From: Blastocatellia bacterium
GTDB taxonomy: Bacteria > Acidobacteriota > Blastocatellia > UBA7656
Reading direction: 5' to 3'
DNA: 64,000 nt
NCBI GenBank assembly: GCA_035275065.1
Contig: DATENM010000039.1
Span: 62,001-126,000 of the forward strand
Shown here: positions 44,333-53,312 of the stretch, one piece after another
Numbering within the stretch: the stretch's first letter is position 1
Layout: the number at the start of each line of letters is the position of its first letter
Position numbers and translations under genes: made by a program
The notes under the pieces: model-generated
Database searches by the model: none
Seen by the model: only the letters and a program-made list of their open reading frames with translations
What the model was told of the DNA's origin: nothing

Positions 44333-45514
44333 ATGAAGATTCCCGACCAGATTGACGAACCCCGGTTGCTGGCGCGCATCGAGCGGGCCTTTGATTTTGG
44401 CGTTGGCCAGTTGGCAAAGATGCTGCCGAAGTGGCCGGCGAATCAGCCGGCGCCGATCTATACAGTGAATGGTGTATGGACCCGCCCGGCTTACATGTGG
44501 ACCGACTGGTGTCCGGGTTTTTATGCGGGCATGATGTGGCTGGCCTTTGAAGCGACTGGTGATCAAGTATGGCGACAGGCCGCCGAACGCTATACGCGGG
44601 CGCTTGAGCCGCGCAAGCTCGACCGCGACGTTCACGACCTCGGCTTTATTTTCATGTCAACGGCTGACCGCTGGCTCGCGCTGGTTGGCGATGACGACCC
44701 TGCGGCGCGTTGGCTCAAAGATGTTCTGATCACCGCGGCCACCGTTCAGTCGTTCCGCTGGAAGGAGAGCGGCGAGGATCATTACATCTATTCGTTTCAT
44801 GGGCCGCAGTCGCTGTTCATAGACATCATGATGAACATCCGGCTGCTGTTTCGCGCGCACCAGTTGGGCGGCGCGGAAGCGCTCTACGACAAAGCGGTGA
44901 CGCATGCGAAGACAACGGAAAAGTATCTCGTTCGCAAGCGCGGTGATCGATTAATGGACCGCGAAGGCGCGATCATTCACGAAGCGATATTCAACCCGGT
45001 GCGCGGCGAGTTTCGCAATCTCTCGACGCAGCAGGGCTACTCGCCGTTCACCTGCTGGGCGCGCGGGCTGGCCTGGGCGACCTACGGGTTTACGGACACG
45101 TTTCTCTTCACCGGCGACCGATTTTTTCTCGACACCGCCGAGCGCTGCGCCGGTTATTACCTTGAGAACACGCCCGACCCTGGGGTGCCTTTCTGGGATT
45201 ATGGCGCGCCCGACATCCCCAATGAGCCGCTCGATAGCTCGGCGGCGGCGATTATGGCCGGCGCTTTCTTGAAGCTGAAAGAGATTGAAGCGACGCGGCG
45301 TGGCGCGCATGTCTACGGACGGGCGGCGCTGGCGATTTTGGATGCGCTGACCGGCGACGAATTCCTCGGCGCGCACGACCCGGCTTATGAAGGCATCCTG
45401 CGGCATGGCGTCTATCACCGCCCGATGAATTGGGGCGTGGACGAATCGGTGATGTGGGGCGATTACTTTTTCATGGAAGCGCTGCACACGGTTAGGGGAG
45501 GATCAAAAAGATGA
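44333..45514 (+). CDS. GH88 unsaturated glucuronyl hydrolase
   Basis: It removes 4,5-unsaturated uronic acid from oligosaccharides made by polysaccharide lyases, by hydrating the double bond. The 393-residue alpha6/alpha6 barrel has the two key aspartates, Asp102 in DVHDLGFIF and Asp164 in LFIDIMMNIRLL. It lacks a signal peptide and should be cytoplasmic, so the oligosaccharides are imported. The start lies 10 bases after the SDR stop; the stop overlaps the next gene by four bases. The product, 5-keto-4-deoxyuronate, would feed the KduD/KdgK/Eda genes on the opposite strand. Confidence 0.92.
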   Translation: MKIPDQIDEPRLLARIERAFDFGVGQLAKMLPKWPANQPAPIYTVNGVWTRPAYMWTDWCPGFYAGMMWLAFEATGDQVWRQAAERYTRALEPRKLDRDVHDLGFIFMSTADRWLALVGDDDPAARWLKDVLITAATVQSFRWKESGEDHYIYSFHGPQSLFIDIMMNIRLLFRAHQLGGAEALYDKAVTHAKTTEKYLVRKRGDRLMDREGAIIHEAIFNPVRGEFRNLSTQQGYSPFTCWARGLAWATYGFTDTFLFTGDRFFLDTAERCAGYYLENTPDPGVPFWDYGAPDIPNEPLDSSAAAIMAGAFLKLKEIEATRRGAHVYGRAALAILDALTGDEFLGAHDPAYEGILRHGVYHRPMNWGVDESVMWGDYFFMEALHTVRGGSKR

Positions 45515-46689
45515 GGCGACGTGATTTCCTGGCTCAGAGTTCGGCGGTGACGGCGATGATGGCGACGCACCGCCTGGCGCCGGAGGTGTTCATGGAAGAT
45601 GCGGAGCAGAGCGGCGGCGTTCAGTCTCGGTATCGCGGCCCGCTCGCCGATGCGGATTTGCAGGGCCGACAACTGGACAGCTTGCAGTTTTGCCTGTCTT
45701 CATACGAGCGCGTCACGCCTTCGATGAGCTTCGCCGCAAAGGATGGGCCCGCGGCGCGGCGCTGGCAAAAGCAGACGCGCAAGAAGCTCGTGGAATTGCT
45801 CGGCGGCTTTCCGGCGGAGCGCGTGGCGCTGCGACCGAGCATTCTGGAAAGGAAAGAATTCGCCGGCTACACGCGCGAAAAGATCATCTTTCAGAGCCGC
45901 GATAACCTGGCGGTCTTCGGCTACCTGTTGCTGCCCAAAGATCGCCCGAAGCAGTTGCCCGCGATTATCTGTTTGCCGGGGCACGGGCGCGGCTGCGACG
46001 ACATCGTCGGCATTGCGGAAGATGGCCGCGAGCGCGAAACCAAGAGCGGCTATCAGCATGACTTTGCCTTGCAGGCGGTCGAGCATGGCTATGCCGCCTT
46101 TGCTATCGAGCAACTCGCTTTCGGCTGCCGGCGAGATGCAGCGGCGCGGCAGCATGGCGCGGGACAATCTTCATGCCAGCCGGCAGCCGGCGCGGCGTTG
46201 CTGCTGGGGCAGACGATGGTTGGCTGGCGATCCTGGGATGTGATGCGGGCGATAGATTACCTGGGGACGCGCCCCGAAGTGGACGCCTCACGAATCGCGA
46301 CGATGGGCATATCGGGCGGCGGTACGATCTCGCTCTTTTCAGCGGCTCTGGATCAGCGCATCAAGGTGGCGGTCGTCAGCGGTTACTTCAACACCTTCCG
46401 CGACAGCATCGTCAGCCTGTCGCATTGCATAGACAATTACGTGCCCGGACTGCTGAACTACGTCGAGATGTATGATCTGGCGGGGCTGGTCGCGCCGCGC
46501 GGGCTATTTGTCGAATCAGGCACGCGCGACCCTATCTTTCCCATCGCCGCCAGCCGCGCGGCATTCAAAAAGGCGCAGGCCATCTACGCGGTATTTGGCG
46601 CGCCTGAAATGACCGGGCAAGAGGTCTTCGAAGGCGAGCACTTGTTTTATGGCAAAGGCGCGTTTGAATTCCTGAAGCGGCAGCTCTGA
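45511..46689 (+). CDS. Alpha/beta hydrolase (acetyl-xylan-esterase-like), possibly Tat-exported
   Basis: A 392-residue esterase of the abhydrolase_7 / dienelactone hydrolase-like group. Nucleophile in TMGISGGGTISLF, acid in VESGTRDPIFP, His in FEGEHLFYG, and AIICLPGHGRGCDD as the oxyanion region. The N-terminus RRRDFLAQSSAVTAMMA looks like a short Tat signal, although its hydrophobic part is weak. It probably removes acetyl or other ester groups from the glycan processed by GH88. It overlaps the GH88 stop (ATGA) and ends the operon, followed by a paired-hairpin repeat. Confidence 0.85.
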   Translation: MRRRDFLAQSSAVTAMMATHRLAPEVFMEDAEQSGGVQSRYRGPLADADLQGRQLDSLQFCLSSYERVTPSMSFAAKDGPAARRWQKQTRKKLVELLGGFPAERVALRPSILERKEFAGYTREKIIFQSRDNLAVFGYLLLPKDRPKQLPAIICLPGHGRGCDDIVGIAEDGRERETKSGYQHDFALQAVEHGYAAFAIEQLAFGCRRDAAARQHGAGQSSCQPAAGAALLLGQTMVGWRSWDVMRAIDYLGTRPEVDASRIATMGISGGGTISLFSAALDQRIKVAVVSGYFNTFRDSIVSLSHCIDNYVPGLLNYVEMYDLAGLVAPRGLFVESGTRDPIFPIAASRAAFKKAQAIYAVFGAPEMTGQEVFEGEHLFYGKGAFEFLKRQL

Positions 46690-46696
46690 AGATCGA

Positions 46697-46756
46697 GTGT
46701 GGCGCAAGCTGTTAGCTTGCGCATGGACTCGCGCAATCTAACAGATTGCGCTACAC
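46697..46756. repeat. Paired-hairpin (BIME-like) element, family 5, copy 2
   Basis: Arms at 46697-46722 and 46731-46756. The right arm has the same hairpin as copy 1. The left arm reads CGCAAGCT-GTT-AGCTTGCG: both sides of its stem have changed together (T to G and A to C), so the hairpin is kept although the arm no longer matches its partner perfectly. It separates the convergent esterase and KDPG aldolase genes. Confidence 0.88.
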
Positions 46757-46763
46757 AGCGAAT

Positions 46764-47417
46764 CTAGGCCGTTTCTCGCGCTTCCCTGACGGCTTCGATA
46801 AATTGCCGCGCCCGTTCGGTGATTAAGCCAGCATGTCCTTCGCGCAACGCCTTGACGTCCACGAGGTCAGAGCCGACACCCAGAGCGCTCGCCCCGGCTT
46901 TGATGAAGTCGGCGGCGGTCTTGAGCGATACGCCGCCGGTCGGCACCACTTCGACTTGCGGCAGCGGCGCTTTCAACGACTTGATGTAGCGCGCGCCGCC
47001 GAGGCTATCGCAGGGAAAGACTTTGACCATATCCGCCCCCGCCGTCCACGCCTGTAACACTTCAGTCGGCGTCAGCGCGCCCGGAATAACCGCGATGCTA
47101 TAGCGGCGGCACATGGCGATGGTTTCGAGGTTGAGCGCCGGGCTGACGATGAACTGCGCGCCCGCCAGCATGCAAGCGCGGGCGGTCTCGGCATCAAGCA
47201 CGGTGCCCGCCCCGACCAGCACGTCAGCGCCGTAACGCGCCGCGACTTCTTCGATGACCCGCGCCGCGCCCGGAACGGTCATGGTAATCTCAACCACAGA
47301 CAGGCCGCCGGCTTTGATCGCCTCAATGGCGCGCATTGCTTCGTCCGCCGAAGCGGCGCGCACCACAGGGATCACTCCCGCCGCTTTGATCCATTGAATC
47401 ACGTCCGTCTTGTTCAT
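46764..47417 (-). CDS. eda: KDPG/KHG aldolase
   Basis: It splits 2-keto-3-deoxy-6-phosphogluconate into pyruvate and glyceraldehyde-3-phosphate (Entner-Doudoroff and uronate pathways). The 217-residue class I barrel has the catalytic Glu in VVEITMTVPGA, GAGTVLD, the Schiff-base Lys in MVKVFPCDSLGG, and the phosphate loop PTGGVSLKT. I use the ATG at 47417 because GGAAAGG precedes it. It lies 22 bases after kdgK and completes a three-gene operon. Confidence 0.93.
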   Translation of the reverse strand: MNKTDVIQWIKAAGVIPVVRAASADEAMRAIEAIKAGGLSVVEITMTVPGAARVIEEVAARYGADVLVGAGTVLDAETARACMLAGAQFIVSPALNLETIAMCRRYSIAVIPGALTPTEVLQAWTAGADMVKVFPCDSLGGARYIKSLKAPLPQVEVVPTGGVSLKTAADFIKAGASALGVGSDLVDVKALREGHAGLITERARQFIEAVREARETA

Positions 47418-47439
47418 CGCCTTTCCAAACGCCGCGCGA

Positions 47440-48534
47440 CTATCGAGCAACGCGCGCCGTGCCGCCTTTCATCACGCGCTCGACTTCAGCAAGCGTCGCC
47501 ATCGTCGTATCGCCCGGCGTCGTCATCGCCAGCGCCCCGTGCGCCGCGCCGCACTCGACTGCCCATTGCGGGCCGCGCTCGGTCAGCAAGCCGTAAATCA
47601 ATCCCGAAGCGAACGAGTCGCCGCCGCCGACACGGTCAAAGATTTCGAGGCCCTCGCGCAGCGGCGCTTGATAGAATTCGCCGTCCGCATCGCAGACCGC
47701 GCCCCAGTCGTTGACCGTCGCCGTCCGCGCATGGCGCAGCGTCGTCGCCACGACTTTGAAGTTCGGGTAAGCTTCGCGCGCCCGCTCGATCATCCTGCGG
47801 AAGCTCGTCACGTCGAGCTTTGAATGTTGCTCGTCCAATCCTTCGACCTCGAAGCCGAGCGCCGCCGTGAACTCCTCTTCGTTGCCGATCATCACATCAA
47901 CCAGCGGCGCGAGCTGGCGGTTGACCGCTTGCGCGCGGCCTTTGCCGCCAATCGATTTCCAGAGCGATTCGCGATAGTTCAGGTCATAAGAGATCACCGT
48001 GCCGTGACGGCGAGCCGCTTCCATGGCTTCGCGCGCCACCAGCGGCGTGGTCTCTGACAGGGCGCAGAAGATGCCGCCGGTGTGGAACCAGCGCGCCCCT
48101 TCGCGCCCGAAGATCGCCTCCCAATCCACGTCGCCCGGCTTGAGCTGCGAAACCGCCGTGTGCCCGCGGTCAGAACACCCGAGCGCCGCGCGCAATCCGA
48201 AGCCGCGCTCGGTGAAGTTCAGGCCATTGCGCGCCTCGCGCCCGACGCCGTCATATTTCACCCAGCGAACGTGCGATTGATCGACGCCGCCTTGATAGAT
48301 CAGGTCTTCGACCAATCGCCCGATGGGATTGTCGGCAAGCGCCGTGACGATGGCCGTCGTCAAACCGAAGCAGCGCTTCAGGCCGCGAGCGACGTTGTAT
48401 TCGCCGCCGCCTTCCCACACCTGGAAGGCGCGCGTCGTCGAGATGCGCCCTGCGCCGGGATCGAGCCGCAGCATGACTTCGCCCAGGCTCACCATGTCCC
48501 AGCGACACGCGGACGACGGTTTCAGGTTTAACAT
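47440..48534 (-). CDS. kdgK: 2-keto-3-deoxygluconate kinase (PfkB family)
   Basis: It phosphorylates KDG to KDPG for the aldolase encoded next. PfkB features: MVSLGEVMLRLDPG at the start, WEGGGEYNVARGL, and the ATP/anion-hole motif FDRVGGGDSFASGL with the catalytic Asp. At 364 residues it is somewhat longer than KdgK of enterobacteria (about 310) with an insert near 215-260. AAGGA lies six bases before the ATG at 48534; the ATG at 48540 touches it. Because of the eda neighbour KDG is the most likely substrate. Confidence 0.9.
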   Translation of the reverse strand: MLNLKPSSACRWDMVSLGEVMLRLDPGAGRISTTRAFQVWEGGGEYNVARGLKRCFGLTTAIVTALADNPIGRLVEDLIYQGGVDQSHVRWVKYDGVGREARNGLNFTERGFGLRAALGCSDRGHTAVSQLKPGDVDWEAIFGREGARWFHTGGIFCALSETTPLVAREAMEAARRHGTVISYDLNYRESLWKSIGGKGRAQAVNRQLAPLVDVMIGNEEEFTAALGFEVEGLDEQHSKLDVTSFRRMIERAREAYPNFKVVATTLRHARTATVNDWGAVCDADGEFYQAPLREGLEIFDRVGGGDSFASGLIYGLLTERGPQWAVECGAAHGALAMTTPGDTTMATLAEVERVMKGGTARVAR

Positions 48535-48558
48535 GGCCATTCCTTGAACGGCGAGCCT

Positions 48559-49335
48559 CTATTGATTGACGCCGCTGGCGAGGATGCCGCCGTCAACGAC
48601 GAGGACTTCGCCGGCGACAAAGCTGGCGGCGTCTGAGGCGAGAAAGATCGCCGCCCCGGCCAGCTCTTCGACGCGGCCAAACCGTTTCATCGGCGTGCGC
48701 CATAAGAATTCGCGCCCGCGCTCGGTCTCGTCGAGCAGCGTTTCATTGAGCGGCGTGCGAAAGACGCCCGGCGCGATGGCGTTCACCGTCACGCCGCGCG
48801 GCGCCCATTCGAGGGCGAGCGATTTCGTCAGCGACGCGACCGCCGCTTTGCTGGCCGAATAAGCGGCGACTTCGTAAAGCGCGACGAATGACGACAGCGA
48901 CGCGATGTTGATGATGCGGCCATAACCGCGCTCGATCATGTGGCGTCCGAAGACCTGGCAAGCTCTGAGCGTGCCGGTCAGGTTGGTGTTGATGATGTCA
49001 TCCCAATCCTGCTCAGGGAAATCGAGCGTCGGGGCGCGCCGCGTGCGGCCCGCCGAGTTGACCAGGATGTCTACTTTGCCGAAAGCCGCGACGCTCTCTT
49101 CAAGCAGGCGCTCTAAAGAGGCGCGGTCGGCGACGTCGGAAGTGATGCGGGCCGTCCGGCGACCGCGCTGCTCGATTGCGGCGGCGGTCGCTTCGACCTG
49201 TTCCAGGCGGCGCGAAGTCGCGACCACGTCGGCGCCCGCCTCGGCCATCCCATAAGCGATGGCGCGACCGATGCCTGAAGTGCCGCCAATGACCACCGCC
49301 GCCTTACCGTTTAGCTCCAAAGCCGTGTAGCCCAT
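48559..49335 (-). CDS. KduD-like short-chain dehydrogenase
   Basis: A 258-residue SDR resembling 2-deoxy-D-gluconate/2-keto-3-deoxygluconate 5-dehydrogenase (KduD), which reduces 2,5-diketo-3-deoxygluconate to KDG. Cofactor loop VIGGTSGIGRAIA, NSAGRTRRAP, catalytic Ser in IASLSSF, Tyr/Lys in AAYSASKAAV, and the C-terminal LVVDGGILASGV. The start ATG at 49335 (MGYTALELNGK) is better than the upstream TTG. It is the first gene of the SDR-kdgK-eda operon. Gluconate 5-dehydrogenase is an alternative activity. No KduI isomerase is present in the window. Confidence 0.85.
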   Translation of the reverse strand: MGYTALELNGKAAVVIGGTSGIGRAIAYGMAEAGADVVATSRRLEQVEATAAAIEQRGRRTARITSDVADRASLERLLEESVAAFGKVDILVNSAGRTRRAPTLDFPEQDWDDIINTNLTGTLRACQVFGRHMIERGYGRIINIASLSSFVALYEVAAYSASKAAVASLTKSLALEWAPRGVTVNAIAPGVFRTPLNETLLDETERGREFLWRTPMKRFGRVEELAGAAIFLASDAASFVAGEVLVVDGGILASGVNQ

Positions 49336-49906
49336 GAACGATTCGCTTTCCTGTTCTCGCAAGCGGGATTATCGATCCGGTCGAAAGAAGGACTCTCTAT
49401 CACCGCGCAACAATCGATGTCAAGGTGGCGGCCTTTTTCAGTACCGAACAGCGGCATTTAGCAGCATTTCAAGGGTCGGGATGAGCGCACGAGTTCAATC
49501 AAGGTGAATGGTCGGCGCACGTGCCTCCTGCAATCTGACCGAATCAGGTTATTTGCCCGCTACTTTGGCGCTATTGAACGACTGGCTGGCGGCCTCCTGA
49601 GCGATTGCCCTCCCAGCCCCTAACTTCTTACGGTATCAATGTTTATCTATGTTCGAGCGGGGGCCGTGTCAGACACTAACCGAAATGGGTGCTTTGCTTG
49701 TCGGGTGGCACACGGCTTGATGCTTACGGCACGACGAGCAGTGCATTCGTCACCCGATTTTCTCAAGCCGCCACCGAGCAACTGAACTAGAATCGCGAGC
49801 GTCCAGGGCGCATGTCGAGAAATCCGGGTTACCAGGGAATCCGCCGCAAGCGCGAGCCTCAAGTGTTTTGGCTTCCGGCCTTGCGTGGCCTTTTTGAGAA
49901 GAGTGC
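49336..49906. other. Long intergenic region without a recognised gene
   Basis: About 570 bases between two divergent transcription units. Short frames exist but none has a Shine-Dalgarno, a conserved motif or convincing composition. Apart from a weak promoter near 49394 I see no tRNA, known riboswitch or repeat of the families found elsewhere. Control regions for the uronate operon and the GGDEF-EAL gene must lie here. Confidence 0.45.
49394..49423 (-). promoter_or_regulatory. Possible promoter for the KduD-kdgK-eda operon
   Basis: On the minus strand a perfect TTGACA is followed after 18 bases by TAGAGA (3 of 6). It lies about 60 bases before the KduD-like start. The -10 is poor, so an activator may be needed, or the match is chance. 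Confidence 0.35.
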
Positions 49907-52429
49907 ATGGAGAGCAAACCGCCCAACGAGCAACAAGGATACCTGAAGCCGTACATGATTGCGGTCGTGTTGGTCGGTGCCGTCGCTTTGCTCCACACGC
50001 TTTCGGCCCTGCCCAGAGAGGCGCTCAATCAGCGCTATCTGCTGCTCGTCGCGGTGACGCTGATTGTCGGCTCGCGCATCACGGTTCACTTCTTCCGCTT
50101 TGATTCCTGCATCTCGCTATCCGACATCTTCATCTTTCTGTCGTTAATGATGTTCGACGGCGAGGCGGCCATCCTGTTGGCGGGGCTCGAAGGCTTTGTC
50201 TCCTCGCTGCGCATCACGAAAAAGAAACTCACCATGGCGTTCAACGCCGCCGGCATGCTGATTGCCACCTTCATCACCGTCAGGGCACTGCGGATATCCT
50301 TCGGCTCGATCACGGGGGTGATGCAGGAGGACTTCTCGTCGCGGCTCATCATGGTGACCTGTGTGATGGCGATTGTGCAGTACATCAGTAACTCCGGAGT
50401 GGTGGCCGTCGCCGGCGCTTTGCTGATCCGCCGGCCCTTCTGGGAGACCTACAAGAAACATTACGTCTGGACATCGATCACCCATCTGGCGGGCGCTTCG
50501 GCGGCCGTCATCACCATCAAGCTGATCCAGGCGATTGGCTTTTACGCGTTTATGGCGACGCTGCCGATTCTCTTCATCGTCTACTTCACCTACACGACTT
50601 ACCTGAAGAGCGTCGAATCCTCAGCCGTGCAGGCCGAACAGGCCGAGCGCCACCTGAAAGAGATGCAGGCCAGTGAAGAGCGCTTTCGCAGCGCCTTCGA
50701 CCTGGCGCCCATCGGCATGGCGCTGGTCGCGCCCGATGGCCGCTGGATGCAGGTCAACCAGTCGCTGTCAGAGATCGTCGGCTATAGCGAAGACGAGTTC
50801 AAGTGCATGAACTTCCAGACGATCACGCACGCTTCAGACTTGCAGGCGTTTATGCAGAACGTCACAGAGGTGCTCGAAGGCCGCACCCTGACCTGCCAGA
50901 TGGAGAAGCGCTACTATCACAAGCAGGGTCATGAAGTCTGGGTGCTGGTCGGCGTTTCGCTGATCCGCGACTCGCAGAATCAGCAGTCGCATCTGATCTT
51001 TCAGATCCAGGACATCACCGACCGCAAGCGCGCCGAGCAACAACTGGTGCACGACGCCTTTCACGACGCGCTCACAGGGCTGCCGAACCGCGCCTGGTTT
51101 ATGGAGCAGTTGCAGATGTCGCTCGACCGGGCGAAGAAGAAGCCCGAGCGGCTGTTCGCCATGCTGTTCCTGGACCTCGACCGCTTCAAGCTGATCAATG
51201 ACAGCATCGGCCATCTGGTCGGCGATCAGTTGTTGATCGGCATTGCGCAGCGCCTGCGCCAGTGCGTGCGCCCGACAGACAAAGTCGCCCGCCTGGGCGG
51301 CGACGAGTTCACCATTCTGCTCGACGGCTTGCGCGACGAGCAAGAGGCCATTGATATCGCCGAGCGCATTCAGCGGCAAGTGTCGCAGCCGTTCGCCCTG
51401 AATGGCTACGAAACCTTTACGACCGCCAGCATCGGCATCTCGTTCTCGAACATCGGCTACGAGCGCGCCGAAGATTTCTTGCGCGACGCCGACACCGCCA
51501 TGTATCAGGCGAAGTTCCTCGGCAAGGCGCGCCACGTCATCTTTGACAAAGGCATGCACGCGCACGCCGTCAACATGCTGCAACTGGAAACCGACCTGCG
51601 CCGCGCCATTGATCGTCACGAGTTCTTCATCCAGTACCAGCCCATCGTCTCGCTTGAGACCGGCAGGCTCTCCGGCTTCGAGGCGTTGATTCGCTGGCAG
51701 CACCCCGAGCGCGGCTTGATCCCGCCCGACAAGTTCATCGCCGTGGCCGAAGAGACCGGCTGCATCGTCTCAATCGGGCGCTGGGTGCTTTATGAAGCCT
51801 GCCGCCAGATGCAGCAATGGCACGAGGTTTATCAGTTGCGCGAGCCGCTGTTTGTCAGCGTCAACCTTTCGACCAAGCAGTTCTCGCAGGTCAATCTTTA
51901 TGACGAGATCGTGCAGACGCTCTCGGCGACGCGGCTCGACCCGCGCGCCCTGAAACTGGAGATCACCGAGAGCATCGTCATGGAGAACATCGAGACCGTC
52001 AACGGCACGCTCGAACAGATTCGCGCCCTCGGCGTCGAAGTCAGCATGGACGATTTCGGCACCGGCTACTCGTCGCTTTCCTACCTGCACCGCCTGCCGA
52101 TTGACACCTTGAAGATTGACCGCTCGTTCGTCACGCGCATGATCGAGAACAACGAAAACAAAGAGATCGTCCGCACGATCATCCTGCTGGCCCAGAATCT
52201 CGGAAAGCACGTCATCGCCGAAGGCGTCGAGACCAAGGAGCAGGTCGAAGTGCTGCGCGAGCTACGCTGTCACAGCGGCCAGGGCTACCTCTTCTCGCCG
52301 CCGCTTGGGGCGGATAAAGCCGACAAGATGATCGAGAGCATGACGAACTGGCAAGCGCGCGTGCCGGGCCTGTCCGAACTTTTCGACGAGAACAACTTCG
52401 GCCCCATCATCAGCAACTACTCGATGTAA
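49907..52429 (+). CDS. Membrane PAS-GGDEF-EAL protein (cyclic di-GMP turnover)
   Basis: An 840-residue bifunctional signalling protein. Residues 1-230 hold about seven membrane helices of an integral sensor domain I cannot name. A short coiled coil (QAEQAERHLKEMQASEERF) leads to a PAS domain (about 262-380), then GGDEF (about 390-550) with intact RLGGDEF and an inhibitory RPTD site five residues before it. The EAL domain (about 565-820) keeps FEALIRW, VNLST, LEITES, DDFGTGYSS, LKIDRSF and EGVET, so both making and breaking cyclic di-GMP look possible. Together with the HD-GYP-like protein at 18 kb it indicates a cyclic di-GMP network. The start has only a weak GAGAAGA upstream. Confidence 0.93.
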   Translation: MESKPPNEQQGYLKPYMIAVVLVGAVALLHTLSALPREALNQRYLLLVAVTLIVGSRITVHFFRFDSCISLSDIFIFLSLMMFDGEAAILLAGLEGFVSSLRITKKKLTMAFNAAGMLIATFITVRALRISFGSITGVMQEDFSSRLIMVTCVMAIVQYISNSGVVAVAGALLIRRPFWETYKKHYVWTSITHLAGASAAVITIKLIQAIGFYAFMATLPILFIVYFTYTTYLKSVESSAVQAEQAERHLKEMQASEERFRSAFDLAPIGMALVAPDGRWMQVNQSLSEIVGYSEDEFKCMNFQTITHASDLQAFMQNVTEVLEGRTLTCQMEKRYYHKQGHEVWVLVGVSLIRDSQNQQSHLIFQIQDITDRKRAEQQLVHDAFHDALTGLPNRAWFMEQLQMSLDRAKKKPERLFAMLFLDLDRFKLINDSIGHLVGDQLLIGIAQRLRQCVRPTDKVARLGGDEFTILLDGLRDEQEAIDIAERIQRQVSQPFALNGYETFTTASIGISFSNIGYERAEDFLRDADTAMYQAKFLGKARHVIFDKGMHAHAVNMLQLETDLRRAIDRHEFFIQYQPIVSLETGRLSGFEALIRWQHPERGLIPPDKFIAVAEETGCIVSIGRWVLYEACRQMQQWHEVYQLREPLFVSVNLSTKQFSQVNLYDEIVQTLSATRLDPRALKLEITESIVMENIETVNGTLEQIRALGVEVSMDDFGTGYSSLSYLHRLPIDTLKIDRSFVTRMIENNENKEIVRTIILLAQNLGKHVIAEGVETKEQVEVLRELRCHSGQGYLFSPPLGADKADKMIESMTNWQARVPGLSELFDENNFGPIISNYSM

Positions 52430-52477
52430 GCGATTCGAGGCTGACAGCGCCGGCTGAATCGGTCGCAAGCAGTCGCT

Positions 52478-52828
52478 TCATAACGGCAGAAATTGAATCG
52501 TATCAATCCATTCTTCCGCTTCAGAGGCCTCCCACACTAAGAGCAATTCCTCAATCGCTTGGTTTGTCGGTAGGGACTGCGACAGGATGAAGACGCCAGG
52601 GCTGTGCTGAGTCGCTGAGAAGGTAACAAAATAAGGAAACATCGTCCGATGGTCGTGAGTCACGAGAATGCGGCCTTCGCGGGCCGCGACAGCTAGGACT
52701 TCTAAATCATCGAGGCCGCGCAACCCTGCATCATCAGCAGTCTGAAAGTCAATCTTCGGCTGTCGTCGCCGCAATGCCCGAACTATATTTTGATTGAAGT
52801 CGGCATCCGCTTGGAATCGAATTCTCAT
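52478..52828 (-). CDS. DUF5615 PIN-like protein (probable toxin partner)
   Basis: A 116-residue protein of the DUF5615 family, a PIN-like ribonuclease fold. MRIRFQADADFNQNIVRAL carries the first acidic residue, GLDDLEVLAVAAREGRILVTHD the second and third, and HSPGVFILSQ a conserved strand. PIN-like toxins cut RNA. It is encoded 17 bases after the DUF433 gene, the usual pairing for this family. Toxicity is not proved for most DUF5615 proteins. Confidence 0.85.
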   Translation of the reverse strand: MRIRFQADADFNQNIVRALRRRQPKIDFQTADDAGLRGLDDLEVLAVAAREGRILVTHDHRTMFPYFVTFSATQHSPGVFILSQSLPTNQAIEELLLVWEASEAEEWIDTIQFLPL

Positions 52829-52845
52829 CGCTACGTCAAAGCAGG

Positions 52846-53175
52846 CTATGAAGAAGGGACGGTCTTTTGCTGTTTGTGCGCTATGAGCTTTTGATAGAGC
52901 AGCGGTTTCGTTTCACGCAACCTCTGACTCATCTGTTGGCGCAGTGCTTCAAATTCGGCGTCGCCTTGCCGAAGATACTCATCGATCTCTTCTTGATGCG
53001 CAAGGTAGAAGGCCAGCGCGCCATGCACTTGCTCCAGGGTCAGCAGCGGATAGCTGTCAACGACGCTTTCCGGCGAGAGGCCATTGAGCCAGGCATAGAC
53101 GACTGAATCAAGCGACACGCGAGTGCCACTGATGCGGTACGCGCCTTCGACTTGTGTGACGTAATCTCTGCTCAT
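52846..53175 (-). CDS. DUF433 protein (probable antitoxin partner)
   Basis: A 109-residue protein of the DUF433 family, a small winged-helix-like domain: [20 protein letters not shown], then [20 protein letters not shown] and [12 protein letters not shown]. This is the typical partner of DUF5615 and is thought to repress the pair and block the toxin. It is the first gene of the pair and has a good promoter 66 bases upstream. The C-terminal 35 residues are charged and probably flexible until bound. Confidence 0.85.
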   Translation of the reverse strand: MSRDYVTQVEGAYRISGTRVSLDSVVYAWLNGLSPESVVDSYPLLTLEQVHGALAFYLAHQEEIDEYLRQGDAEFEALRQQMSQRLRETKPLLYQKLIAHKQQKTVPSS

Positions 53176-53240
53176 ATCTTAATCGTCCGCGTAAGTTGAC
53201 TGCCTGACGCCATCGGCCTCTGGATGTCCGGCTTACCGTC

Positions 53241-53269
53241 ATTGTATAGCGCGAATGCAAGGCTGCCAA
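53241..53269 (-). promoter_or_regulatory. Strong-looking promoter for the DUF433-DUF5615 pair
   Basis: On the minus strand TTGGCA (5 of 6), 17 bases, TACAAT (5 of 6), the best sigma70 match in the window. Transcription would begin about 60 bases before the DUF433 start. Confidence 0.6.
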
Positions 53270-53312
53270 GATAGATTGTTTCGCATCTTTCACACGCCAT
53301 CTGGCTGCTTGC

